Assembly (NCBI GenBank): GCA_027485695.1
Contig: JAIXQO010000003.1
Coordinates: 558,001 to 622,000 of the forward strand
DNA from: Pseudomonadota bacterium
GTDB lineage: Bacteria > Bdellovibrionota > UBA1018
DNA: 64,000 nucleotides
Reading direction: 5' to 3'
The notes under the pieces are model-generated. The model did no database searches. It saw nothing but the letters and a program-made list of their open reading frames with translations, and was not told the origin of the DNA. Positions 16,134-24,031 of this stretch are shown piece by piece. Made by a program: the position numbers and the translations under genes. Each line of letters begins with the position of its first letter. The first letter of the stretch is position 1.

Positions 16134-16886
16134 GTGGCGAGGCGCATTTACCGCTGTCAGATTCAAGAAATCAAACGGCTTGAAGAAGGGCTCGTGATCC
16201 TGAGGTTTCGTCCTCAGGTCGCGTTCAATTTTGAGCCGGGGCAGTTCACGAGCTTAGAGGTCCCCGGACTGACGTCCGATCAAGAGACCGTCTGGCGCGC
16301 GTACTCGTTCGCTCTGCCCTATGAACTCTCTCGTGAGCACGGCTATGAGCTCTGTATCAAACAGCTCAAAGGTGGTCGCGCGGGAACCTACCTAGATACG
16401 CTCAAAGTGGGCGACTGGATCCGAATCCGGGCCGCTTACGGCGATTTTACTTTTCACTCCGGGAATGACCGCGGTGTTTGTTTTATTGGAACCGGTACGG
16501 GCGTAGCGCCGCTCCGGTCTATGGCGCTTTCACGGCAATTCCAAAAAGCCGATCTTTCGTTCGGTCTCTCGATCTTGGGCTACCGAGTGCTCGCCGAGGT
16601 TCCTTACATTGGTGATTTCGAGCGCATGGGTATTACCACGATCTACTCGCTCTCGCGAGAAAAGCTCGCGCTCGAGTATCCGTTCGCGCATGGGCGAGTG
16701 ACGGATGTCCTCAAGCAGATGCGCGGTGATTTTCCGTGGTCAAATACGGATTTCTACATCTGCGGTAACCCCGAGATGATTCGCGAAGTCGTGCAGTTTC
16801 TGCTGCAAAAAGGCGTTCCGGCCGCTCAGATCATGAGCGAAGCATTTGAATCCTCGTCCAGTGCGACGGGCGTCAAGGCTGCTTAG
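16134..16886 (+). CDS. fpr: Ferredoxin/flavodoxin-NADP reductase-like flavoprotein
   Basis: 250 residues from GTG 16134. An FAD-binding beta barrel carries RAYSFALP (residues 55-62, the R-x-Y-S flavin motif) and GGRAGTYL. The NADP domain has GTGTGVAPLRSM (119-130) and YICGNPEM (about 202-209). The protein ends in a short tail after EAFESS rather than the FW or EVYY seen in other classes. It should exchange electrons between NADPH and ferredoxin or flavodoxin in the cytoplasm. The assignment to the Fpr class is by motif only; related phenol-hydroxylase reductase types lacking the ferredoxin domain remain possible. Confidence 0.8.
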   Translation: MARRIYRCQIQEIKRLEEGLVILRFRPQVAFNFEPGQFTSLEVPGLTSDQETVWRAYSFALPYELSREHGYELCIKQLKGGRAGTYLDTLKVGDWIRIRAAYGDFTFHSGNDRGVCFIGTGTGVAPLRSMALSRQFQKADLSFGLSILGYRVLAEVPYIGDFERMGITTIYSLSREKLALEYPFAHGRVTDVLKQMRGDFPWSNTDFYICGNPEMIREVVQFLLQKGVPAAQIMSEAFESSSSATGVKAA

Positions 16887-16902
16887 CCATCCGATAAATG
16901 AA

Positions 16903-17358
16903 TTAATATCGGCTGATCGTGTTGAACGCGTTGAGAAGTCTCAACATCGATGGAACGCAAGGCACGGCCAAATACTGAGTTTTTCCGCAAACGCGGTTGG
17001 CAATCTGTTTCTGGTGGCTGTAGTACTGAGTCCCCGGATCATCTTGGCAGGTCACTTCGTTCGGAACGAATACTCCTACTTTTTCGATCTCTGCCACGCA
17101 CTGATTGATCTCTTGGACTTTCGTGATCTCGAAAATTTTACTTCGAGTAATGATCGTCTCAGTCGTTCCGCGTTTGCCTTCGGTTTTGGTCACCATGACA
17201 TCGCCGTTTCCGAGAATCTCGATCTTACTCGAGACCGGATCGACCATCATACCGCTCGCTGGATTGACTACGGTCAAAAGCGGCGATGGAGGAATGTCTG
17301 CGTGAGCGACTGAAATGAATGAAGCCAAAAGTGTGAACACAGAGAGTATGTTTTTCAT
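16903..17358 (-). CDS. Secreted protein of unknown function
   Basis: 151 residues from ATG 17358, which has AAGGAA at a good distance; the longer frame to 17379 overlaps the upstream gene's stop. Signal peptide to about AHA-D. The mature part is beta-rich at first (SKIEILGNGDVMVTKTEG) and then has four cysteines (CVAEIEKVGVF, CQDD, VCGK, VPC). It lies 7 bases after the stop of the 17366-17815 gene, so the two form an operon. No family is recognised. Confidence 0.7.
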   Translation of the reverse strand: MKNILSVFTLLASFISVAHADIPPSPLLTVVNPASGMMVDPVSSKIEILGNGDVMVTKTEGKRGTTETIITRSKIFEITKVQEINQCVAEIEKVGVFVPNEVTCQDDPGTQYYSHQKQIANRVCGKTQYLAVPCVPSMLRLLNAFNTISRY

Positions 17359-17365
17359 AAATTCC

Positions 17366-17815
17366 TTAGAAGCAACCACCGCGGCTATTGTTGCTGCAGG
17401 TTTGTCCGCGCTGAGCAGATTCGATGTCAGAGTGCATGAGCATGTATTCAGCGATTACATCGAGTGCATCACTGTAGGTCATCAAGCGGTTGCCGTTACA
17501 GAGCGCGTTGCCTCGGTCCAGGTCTGCGATGACGGCCACGAACTGGCTTGCGGTCGGTTTTAAGCCAGCGAATTTAACGGATTTACGTTTTACGGCCTTG
17601 CGCTTGGCGTGCTTCAGGATGCGAAGCTGCTCGTTGGTCACGCGCTTACCGTTGAAGTGGTTGAGTGAGCCTTTGATCAAGGATTTCGTGTAGTCTCGGC
17701 TACCGGTGTAGATCCATTTGAAGTGCTCGGAGCACGACGCCAGGCTATCGGACGCCGGTAGAAGGGTGGCTGCGGCCAAGAGGGCTGAAAGAAGAAAGGG
17801 GTGGGTCTTTTTCAT
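17366..17815 (-). CDS. Secreted basic protein of unknown function
   Basis: 149 residues with a signal peptide (cleavage near SLA-S). The mature protein is helical and basic (HAKRKAVKRKSVKF) and ends with cysteines in CSNNSRGGCF, with two more at CSEHFKW and LCNGN. A GGGTATG-type weak ribosome-binding region precedes the start. It is the first gene of a two-gene operon with 16903-17358. No domain is recognised. Confidence 0.65.
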   Translation of the reverse strand: MKKTHPFLLSALLAAATLLPASDSLASCSEHFKWIYTGSRDYTKSLIKGSLNHFNGKRVTNEQLRILKHAKRKAVKRKSVKFAGLKPTASQFVAVIADLDRGNALCNGNRLMTYSDALDVIAEYMLMHSDIESAQRGQTCSNNSRGGCF

Positions 17816-17892
17816 ACCCGAATTGAATACCTGACTTATTAAATACAGTAAAGATAAAAATGACGACCCCGATTTTTGAGCCGTATTTAGCC

Positions 17893-19203
17893 CTATTCTG
17901 GGGTTCTAGCCTTTTTTAAAAGGTCGTGACAGTCGGCAAACGTCCAAGGCTTGCGCATGGCTGATGTCCCTTGCACTTGATCGAGGAAGTTCCAAGCTTT
18001 TGAGCGCTCCATAAGGAGAAATAACGAGCGCACCTTCGGATGCTTCGTTGATCCCGTTGCGGAGAGTTTAAACTTGATCGAGGCATGATTCCCTTGGGTC
18101 GCATCAAATAGCAAATCCGCTAGGAGTGGTTCGCGACCGTTGTTGCCTTCATTGATCGCAAAACTCTCGGGTCCGAACCCCAAACTGAATTTGCCCATGT
18201 CAATTTGGTAGTGTTCCAAGACGTATCGAAATCGCGCGATCGATGGCGCTAAATCCTCGACATTAATATGTAGGGATAGTGGCCGATTTTCGACTTTGAG
18301 GGCAAACGCCTCTTTGCGACGGTCAAACTCCGATAGGCGACTGGCGGTGTCCACCTCGAGTTCACGTACGCGGGATTTGATTTCCTCTTGGTTCTTATTG
18401 AAGAGCTCATAGAATCCTGGATACTCCGTTAAGCCCGCGATCAAGGCTGTGCGAATTTCAGGATAGTTCGGTAGCTGACGGAGCTTGCCGAGAAGCCGAT
18501 CGCGTTGCTGACGACCCAGTCTCAACGACATATGGGTATTTTTTTTCGAAAGTTTAGAGTTCTTGATCGCGTCCTCTAAGCCGATGAGAGCGTCGTAACG
18601 GGGGTTGCCTCGGCTGGATTCGAGAAACTCAAGTGCGGCCCCTCTTCTGATATCCCGTTCGCCGACATACTCGAAGCTACTGGCGTAGCCGTACATTCCT
18701 GGCCAGTCACTGTAAGGATCCCAGATCGGAACACCGTGATGGCACTGTGTGCAGGACTTCTCGTTTCTGTTCACGGTCGGAGATCCACGACCGGACTTTT
18801 TCGAGGCCAGGGCTTCCGCGGAGAAATCCAGCGTATGAAATCGATATTCAAAACCTTGTTCGTCGTACTGGATGATCTCCACTCGATCCGACCCTGGGCG
18901 ATCCTGCGCGCCAGAAAACGCGATCAAGAGATTCCCCTGATTGGTCGATAAAATCACCCGTGGTTCGATGAGGCTTGCGTGCTGGACAGTGTTTCGTGTG
19001 GAGTGAACCAAGGCGAAGTTCCGGCGCATCTCCGCAGGTAGCGACGCCACGAACTCATCGACGCTGGAGGATTGTTTTGCGATTTTGAGGATCTGTTCGA
19101 AATCGATTTTGTTCGCGGGTTTTTTTGCGTGCGCGGACATGGGAACGACGGCGATTGCCGCTCCGATGCATAGAGAAACGAGGTAACGCGCAAGGTTTCG
19201 CAT
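17893..19203 (-). CDS. Secreted mono-heme (CxxCH) protein of unknown function
   Basis: 436 residues with a signal peptide (cleavage near AHA-K). One c-type heme motif, CTQCHHG, lies at residues 151-157. Before it is a beta-type region (ILSTNQGNLLIAFSGA, VEIIQYDEQGFEYRFHTLDFS); after it is a long helical region with WDPYSDWPGMYG directly following the heme site. The distal ligand cannot be assigned. It is not a standard short cytochrome c. It is probably a periplasmic redox or sensor protein. Confidence 0.75.
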   Translation of the reverse strand: MRNLARYLVSLCIGAAIAVVPMSAHAKKPANKIDFEQILKIAKQSSSVDEFVASLPAEMRRNFALVHSTRNTVQHASLIEPRVILSTNQGNLLIAFSGAQDRPGSDRVEIIQYDEQGFEYRFHTLDFSAEALASKKSGRGSPTVNRNEKSCTQCHHGVPIWDPYSDWPGMYGYASSFEYVGERDIRRGAALEFLESSRGNPRYDALIGLEDAIKNSKLSKKNTHMSLRLGRQQRDRLLGKLRQLPNYPEIRTALIAGLTEYPGFYELFNKNQEEIKSRVRELEVDTASRLSEFDRRKEAFALKVENRPLSLHINVEDLAPSIARFRYVLEHYQIDMGKFSLGFGPESFAINEGNNGREPLLADLLFDATQGNHASIKFKLSATGSTKHPKVRSLFLLMERSKAWNFLDQVQGTSAMRKPWTFADCHDLLKKARTPE

Positions 19204-19264
19204 CCTAGTCTCGTATCGGTACGGCTAGGTGAAATCTCAATGTCAGTGGCGAAAACTTGACGAA

Positions 19265-19651
19265 TTAAATTGCTGACTGGGCGAGACTGCGTTTCGGGCC
19301 GGGCTTCTCGCTGATACACCGAATGCCGAATTGGGAGCAGAATGCTTCTTTTTGCTCTTTTTGAAGATCCTGGCGTTCGGATTTCTGACGTCCCAGGAGT
19401 GCTTGGATTTCGGTGAGTTTTTTCTCCGGAGCGATCTCGGAATCCACAAGTTTACTCTCGGTGGCTTCTTGCTCAGCAGCGTGTAGCAGAGCGAGGGTTT
19501 CGAGCTCCTCGGCTTGTTCGGCCTCTAGGGCTAGGATTTCGCTTTCGCGGGCGCTTCGAATACCCCCCGGTTCCAAAGCAGGTGCAGTTCTCGTGACTGC
19601 CATCGCGATCAAGATACCTAATGCGAATCCGAAGAATCCCGCCCTTTTCAT
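19265..19651 (-). CDS. Small membrane-anchored or secreted coiled-coil protein
   Basis: 128 residues from ATG 19651 (a GTG at 19663 is an alternative; GGGGTGGACGG lies just upstream). A hydrophobic N-terminus (FFGFALGILIAMAVTRTAPALEP in outline) is followed by a Glu/Ala/Leu-rich helix (about 35-95) likely to form a coiled coil, then a short segment with two cysteines (FCSQFGIRC) and a basic tail. It resembles heavy-metal-resistance or periplasmic stress adaptor proteins in shape only. It lies 60 bases upstream of the mono-heme gene on the same strand. Confidence 0.6.
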   Translation of the reverse strand: MKRAGFFGFALGILIAMAVTRTAPALEPGGIRSARESEILALEAEQAEELETLALLHAAEQEATESKLVDSEIAPEKKLTEIQALLGRQKSERQDLQKEQKEAFCSQFGIRCISEKPGPKRSLAQSAI

Positions 19652-19892
19652 CTGTCCGTCCACCCCTGACTAGAATCATAGGGGCTCTTGAATGGCCTGA
19701 AAATGCGTCAAATGAGAGCTAGAAGCACGCTAGTCGAATCTGAACGAAAGTTCAGGATGTTGTCCAAAGGTTAGGCAGGCCTGAGATAGGGGCTTGTCAC
19801 CACCCTGGAAGCCAATATGAGTGATTAACTCATTGAATTAACGAAGACTTTAACCCTTTGCCAACGCCTGGGTTTTCCCTTATTTTGGCCCC

Positions 19893-20150
19893 ATGACTCC
19901 CGAACAGCTCAAGCAACGAATTGAAACCCTCGCTCCAGGTACGTCCGCTGAAATCATCGATCTCACGGGCACCATGGATCACTACCAAGCGATCGTGATC
20001 TCGCCCGTGTTTGAAGGCAAACGCGTGATGGAACAACAGCGCTTGGTAATGGGGATTTTGCAGGCTGAAATCGATTCCGGAGAAGTTCACGCGCTGACCA
20101 TGCGCACGTTCTCGCCCGATCAGTACAAAAAGTACGTCGGCGAGGCTTAA
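19893..20150 (+). CDS. bolA: BolA family protein
   Basis: 85 residues, the normal size. The family's class II-KH-like fold is suggested by a helical start, DHYQAIVISPVFEGKRVMEQQRLV and the conserved EVHALTMRTFSPDQY end with its invariant His. BolA proteins pair with monothiol glutaredoxins to bind [2Fe-2S] clusters; the next gene, 29 bases on, encodes exactly such a Grx. Whether it is closer to BolA or IbaG cannot be settled here. Confidence 0.9.
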   Translation: MTPEQLKQRIETLAPGTSAEIIDLTGTMDHYQAIVISPVFEGKRVMEQQRLVMGILQAEIDSGEVHALTMRTFSPDQYKKYVGEA

Positions 20151-20179
20151 TTAGTTCGTTTATTAGGAGACCTGAATTT

Positions 20180-20506
20180 ATGGCACATCCACTGATTTCC
20201 AAAGTCGAAGAAAAAGTAAAATCCGCTCCTGTTGTGATCTTCATGAAGGGCACTGCTCAATTTCCACAGTGCGGCTTCTCGGCTCGCGCGGTGCAAGTGA
20301 TGAAAGCAAACGGCGTCGAAGGCATCGTCTCGGTCGACGTTCTCTCTGATGATCCGCTCTGGGACGCTCTCGAAGAGTTCACCAAGTGGCCAACGGTTCC
20401 GCAAATTTTCATCGGCGGCGAATTTGTCGGCGGTTGCGACATCCTTTCAGAAATGCACGAGCGCGGCGAACTTGCTCCGATGTTGAAAGACGCGAAAGCG
20501 ATCTAA
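20180..20506 (+). CDS. grxD: Monothiol glutaredoxin, Grx4/GrxD type
   Basis: 108 residues. The active site QCGFSARAV (CGFS) and the glutathione-binding blocks WPTVPQIFIGGEFVGGCDI are diagnostic for class II monothiol glutaredoxins, which carry and transfer [2Fe-2S] clusters with BolA. TAGGAGA lies before the ATG. It is in an operon with the BolA gene and followed by a structured spacer and a strong terminator. Confidence 0.95.
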   Translation: MAHPLISKVEEKVKSAPVVIFMKGTAQFPQCGFSARAVQVMKANGVEGIVSVDVLSDDPLWDALEEFTKWPTVPQIFIGGEFVGGCDILSEMHERGELAPMLKDAKAI

Positions 20507-20650
20507 TGCCAAAGGCGTTAGACGCTACGCGTGTCCGAGTGGCGAGAAAACACGAAGTGTTTTCGAGGTCACGGAGGACATGAGGCCACTCAAGTGGCCG
20601 AACCGCGTACGGAAGACAAGACACCCGTAAAAGCACCAAAAATTTCCAAA
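20507..20650 (+). other. Structured intergenic segment after grxD
   Basis: Between the grxD stop and its terminator there are three hairpins: GCGT-TAG-ACGC (about 20516-20526), an 8-bp GAAAACAC/GTGTTTTC stem (about 20545-20563), and GGCCACT/AGTGGCC (about 20584-20599). A 25-codon frame runs through the first part but has no ribosome-binding site. It could be an mRNA 3' element or a small RNA. Confidence 0.4.
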
Positions 20651-20654
20651 TGAA

Positions 20655-20697
20655 AAAACACCCTCGCCCCGTTTTCGGAGCGAGGGTGTTTTGTTTT
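20655..20697 (+). terminator. Intrinsic terminator after the bolA-grxD operon
   Basis: A 13-bp perfect stem (20655-20667 with 20680-20692, loop of 12), A-rich before and T-rich after. Its core and loop are almost identical to the terminator at 21275-21317. Confidence 0.93.
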
Positions 20698-20782
20698 ATG
20701 TGAAACACAGATACGTACTCACTTTGACGATCGCTGACTATTTCGTATCGAATTTCCCAGGGTTTTACCGTATGAGAGCGGC

Positions 20783-21238
20783 ATGAAAACTCTTGCGCCG
20801 TTGAGCATTGTTTTAATTTCTCTCAGCCCGATTTCCGCGTTTCCGTGCAGCATGCCTTTTGGCACTTCGGTGACTTGCGGAAAAATCAGTGACGTAGCGA
20901 CGAAGCCAAATGCCTATGGCCTATTCGTCGGAGTGAAAGTGGCAGGCTTGATCACGGCAGGTAGCCGAGACTCCGGCTGTACTTGGAGAGAGGACACGCG
21001 CTCATCTGGCGACGAGATTGTTCCGGTAGCGAGCCTCCCGAAACGCGCTGCTCGAAAGATTCGAAATACGCTGATCAGTGCTAAAGAACGTGCCGAAGAA
21101 GTCTGTATTTTCTCGACGTTCGGTTTGGATCCGAATTATGCGCTCGTCACTTCGAGAGCGGGTCGTACGACTCAAGAGATCAATAGCGAAGGTGTGGGAA
21201 AATTTTCTAAAAAAATTAAACGACAAATCGGTGAGTGA
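20783..21238 (+). CDS. Secreted protein of unknown function
   Basis: 151 residues. The signal peptide runs to about SAF-PCSM. Mature cysteines lie in PCSMPFGTSVTCGK, GCTW and VCIF. The C-terminus is basic. GAGAGC precedes the ATG. The PC-x2-x-FGxx start of the mature region recalls DUF3015-type proteins, but I cannot confirm it. It has its own terminator. Confidence 0.65.
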   Translation: MKTLAPLSIVLISLSPISAFPCSMPFGTSVTCGKISDVATKPNAYGLFVGVKVAGLITAGSRDSGCTWREDTRSSGDEIVPVASLPKRAARKIRNTLISAKERAEEVCIFSTFGLDPNYALVTSRAGRTTQEINSEGVGKFSKKIKRQIGE

Positions 21239-21274
21239 GACTTCTCGTAGGAACGCTTGGATTTTTACCAATAA

Positions 21275-21317
21275 AAAAGCCCTCGCCCCGTTTCCGGAGC
21301 GAGGGCTTTTATTTTTT
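21275..21317 (+). terminator. Intrinsic terminator, near-copy of the one at 20655
   Basis: A 12-bp perfect stem (AAAAGCCCTCGC 21275-21286 with its complement 21299-21310, loop of 12) is followed by ATTTTTTT. The loop differs from that at 20668-20679 by one base. It also stands at the 3' end of the convergent gene. Confidence 0.93.
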
Positions 21318-21865
21318 TAAGGACTTCTTTTCTGCCAAAAGTAGCAAGTGAATAGGGTCAAGTGGTCGGAGGTGCGTCTCGTTTTGAGATAAATGAACCC
21401 ATCTCTTCGGTCTTTTACGAATTCCACCAGTGCTTGAACGTCGGTTGATAAATCGATGAAGAAGCCAGCATAATTATTTAGATAGTTGAGTTCAGCATTC
21501 TGCAGTTTCTTCTCGCTAGCAGAACTCCAAACACTCTCGATTTCCTCAAGAGTCAGCCGATCTGTTGCTGCCGGGCCCTGGCTACTACTGACCAAAGTTG
21601 AGCGCAGGCCACGCCGGGTGAAACGAGGTCCGTTCTTGTCTTCGACGTAAGGGCGAATGGATAGAATCATGCCGGCGGCGGTATCCGGGAAATCTTTATG
21701 GTAGCAACGTCCACGGTAGTCTCCGTAGTTTTGGTACAGGTCGAGAGGGAGGGCAAGAGACGTGTCTTCGACCTCATCGAATGTTTTTTCCAAGGTCTTG
21801 AATTTGGTATCGGCATGCGCGGAACCTGCAGCGAGTAATACGCCCGCAATGAGCAATTGAATCAT
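21317..21865 (-). CDS. Secreted protein of unknown function
   Basis: 182 residues from ATG 21865, which has GGAGAT 5 bases before it and begins an ideal signal peptide (MIQLLIAGVLLAAGSAHA); the frame is open further upstream but without a site. The mature region contains only two or three cysteines and an alternating charged pattern, with RGRCYHKDFPDTAAGM and FTCYFWQKRSP near its ends. No family is recognised. Confidence 0.65.
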   Translation of the reverse strand: MIQLLIAGVLLAAGSAHADTKFKTLEKTFDEVEDTSLALPLDLYQNYGDYRGRCYHKDFPDTAAGMILSIRPYVEDKNGPRFTRRGLRSTLVSSSQGPAATDRLTLEEIESVWSSASEKKLQNAELNYLNNYAGFFIDLSTDVQALVEFVKDRRDGFIYLKTRRTSDHLTLFTCYFWQKRSP

Positions 21866-22042
21866 GGTGATCTCCGTTTGTTTACATGCCGTCATAGACG
21901 AACGGTTTAGGTTTGGGAACTCACCTGTGGATGTGTTGTGGTGAAACTGTTTCAGTCTCATCAGGTTGGGCAGTGTTTTCTAGCGTATTTAAAAACACAG
22001 GTCCTACCAGATGCGTTACATCCGCTACTGAAGAAAGGTCAT

Positions 22043-23593
22043 CTATGCGTTTTTCGATCGGCGCCGAGTGGAGCGTGTCTTTTTCCAGTTGAGTGCGAGC
22101 GTACGTCCGTACGCTTTTTCGAACAGAGCTTTTTTCTGAGTAAAACGTAGGATCTCAAGATCTGGAATCTCGCTGGAGGTCACGTCGATGGTCACTACAG
22201 AGCGAGTGATTCGGACACGTTTGATCTCTAGATTCTCGGTATGGCTGCGATCGAGCGAATCCGCCACGCGGAGAATCGAGAGAAGTAGCTCGAATGCGCG
22301 TTTTTTGGCGCGAGAATCTTTGCCCACGAAATCGAGACTCGGCTGTTCGCTGCCGCGGTGGTGCAAACAGAGTTGACCAACAAACTCTCGTTCCCATTTG
22401 TCGAGGACGGCGTAGTCGCCATGTTTTGCAAAATAATATGAGTGATGTTCATGACGGGTCGGGGAGACGACTTCACCGACATCATGGAGCCAAGCTGCGG
22501 CTTCCAAATAACTGAGCCATTCATTTCCGAGTTTATGCAGGCGTTTGAGACCGTCAAAGAGGGTCGCGCTGACTTCTGCGACGAACTTGACGTGGGAGGC
22601 ATCTTTGTAAAGTTTGCCGACATGCTCTTCGAGATCTTTGAGGTGAATGCCGAGAGAGCTATTCCTCTGTTCGCGGTAGAGTGCGAATTGCTCGGCCACG
22701 ATCCCGTCCCGAAGGGAAAATTCGGTCGGAATGACTTCCTTTACCTTAAAGCAATTCATGCACTCATCGAGCAGTACCGCTCCCGAAAGGATCATATCGA
22801 TTCGCTTGGCTTCCATGCCCGGAAGGTTCAGGAGTTCGGTGGGAGTCATCGTGCTCATCGCCTTGACCAGTTTTTTTAGTTCGGTCTTTTCAACGATGCG
22901 AACGTTTTTCTTTTTCTTGTTCAGGAGGCGTGCGATCGAGCGAATCGTGCCGCTGGACCCGTAGAACTTGGTAGCGGGTGGCCACTCTTCATCCAGGATC
23001 TTCGTGTTGATGGTCGTTCGGATGTAGCGACGCAGGTGCTCGACCGGATCTTCACCTCCCGGAAGCGGGCGTGGTGGATTGCCTTTGAGAAAGACTTGCT
23101 GAAGTTTTGCGGTACCGAGCGAGAAACTGTTACCGATGATGGGCTCTTTGTTGCGGCAGATGGTGATCTCGGTGCTTCCGCCGCCGATATCAATCAGGCC
23201 GAATCGACCTTTAGCCCGTCTCTCATTTTTCAGGACACCCAGCGCGATCAAGCGGGCTTCTTCGGCACCCGAGATCACCTGGATTTCGATTCCGGTTTTC
23301 TGTTTGATCATTTCCAGAAAGGGAAGTCCGTCGCCCGCCTCGCGCAGTGCGGCAGTACCGAAGGCGACCATACGGTCGACACGGAGCTCTTGGGCGGTTT
23401 TCTGGAAGCTCTGGAAGGCGAGGACCGTACGGCGAATGGCTTCGCGATTGAGTTTTCCGGTAGAAAAAACACCTTGGCCCAAACGAACCATGAGCTTTTC
23501 TCGGTGGAGAAGCTGCTGACGGTCCTTCGGGCCAAATTGATGAACGTCGAATCGTACCGAGTTGGTACCGAGGTCGATGATCGCTACGCGCAT
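22043..23593 (-). CDS. ppx: Exopolyphosphatase / pppGpp phosphohydrolase with C-terminal HD domain
   Basis: 516 residues. The first 310 form an actin-like (ASKHA) Ppx/GppA module: AIIDLGTNSVRFDV at the start, FGTAALREAGDG, and the phosphate-2 motif GLIDIGGGSTEI. The second part has an HD-type helical domain with WLHDVGE followed by RHEHHSYY and LCLHHRGS. This is the full-length Ppx/GppA architecture. It hydrolyses inorganic polyphosphate and/or pppGpp, linking phosphate storage and the stringent response. It is transcribed just after the small basic protein gene. Confidence 0.92.
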   Translation of the reverse strand: MRVAIIDLGTNSVRFDVHQFGPKDRQQLLHREKLMVRLGQGVFSTGKLNREAIRRTVLAFQSFQKTAQELRVDRMVAFGTAALREAGDGLPFLEMIKQKTGIEIQVISGAEEARLIALGVLKNERRAKGRFGLIDIGGGSTEITICRNKEPIIGNSFSLGTAKLQQVFLKGNPPRPLPGGEDPVEHLRRYIRTTINTKILDEEWPPATKFYGSSGTIRSIARLLNKKKKNVRIVEKTELKKLVKAMSTMTPTELLNLPGMEAKRIDMILSGAVLLDECMNCFKVKEVIPTEFSLRDGIVAEQFALYREQRNSSLGIHLKDLEEHVGKLYKDASHVKFVAEVSATLFDGLKRLHKLGNEWLSYLEAAAWLHDVGEVVSPTRHEHHSYYFAKHGDYAVLDKWEREFVGQLCLHHRGSEQPSLDFVGKDSRAKKRAFELLLSILRVADSLDRSHTENLEIKRVRITRSVVTIDVTSSEIPDLEILRFTQKKALFEKAYGRTLALNWKKTRSTRRRSKNA

Positions 23594-23636
23594 AGATTGA
23601 TTCTCAACCGTCGCGTCAAGCGATCACAAGAGGCAA

Positions 23637-23783
23637 TTAAGCCATTCGGTTATTTTTGCGGAACAGCGCTTTTTTGCTGCGCTGAACGGCGACTTTGCAG
23701 TCGGGCGGGTTGGTGCCTTCTGCATAAGCGCGGGCGCGATCACGTTTCAATTTTCTGTGCTTGGTCGAAAGTCTTTTTGCCAT
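23637..23783 (-). CDS. 48-residue highly basic protein
   Basis: A short frame on the minus strand, ATG at 23783, stop at 23637. It begins MAKRLSTKHRKLKRD and ends KNNRMA. About 18 of 48 residues are Lys or Arg, with one Cys (NPPDCKV). An in-frame stop lies three codons before the ATG, fixing the start; AAAGGGC precedes it closely. The composition resembles small ribosome-associated or nucleic-acid-binding proteins. It lies 43 bases upstream of ppx on the same strand, which suggests co-transcription. The coding call rests on composition and context only. Confidence 0.6.
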   Translation of the reverse strand: MAKRLSTKHRKLKRDRARAYAEGTNPPDCKVAVQRSKKALFRKNNRMA

Positions 23784-24031
23784 GCCCTTTAATTAACCGG
23801 AGTCGAGGAATCTGACAATGGAGAAGTCAGGTAAAAGCGGCAAAAGGCGGGGGTGCCGGGCTTGTATCGGGATGGTTCGGGCGGGGATCCAGAAGACCGC
23901 CCGATTCACTCGGCTAGCACACTGGTGCCGAATTTAAGGCGATTTTAGCCAGTTTATTGACGCTTTCGGAGAGGGATAGTTCGAGCGTGTGAAGAACCGC
24001 GAAACACCTTCAATCCAATCTTGTTGGTTCA
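23784..24031. other. Divergent intergenic region with strong hairpins
   Basis: About 250 bases between the small basic gene (minus) and the transglycosylase gene (plus). It holds an 8-bp perfect stem TCGGGCGG/CCGCCCGA (23877-23884 with 23897-23904) and, just after, TCGGCTAGCAC/GTGCCGA (about 23910-23931). Neither has a T-run, so they are not terminators. They may be part of a 5' leader or a small RNA. Confidence 0.4.

Noticed and set aside
23036-23815. 259-codon plus-strand frame opposite ppx
   Set aside because: It is antisense to the clearly recognised Ppx coding sequence and its translation has no domain; a shadow of the ppx codon pattern.
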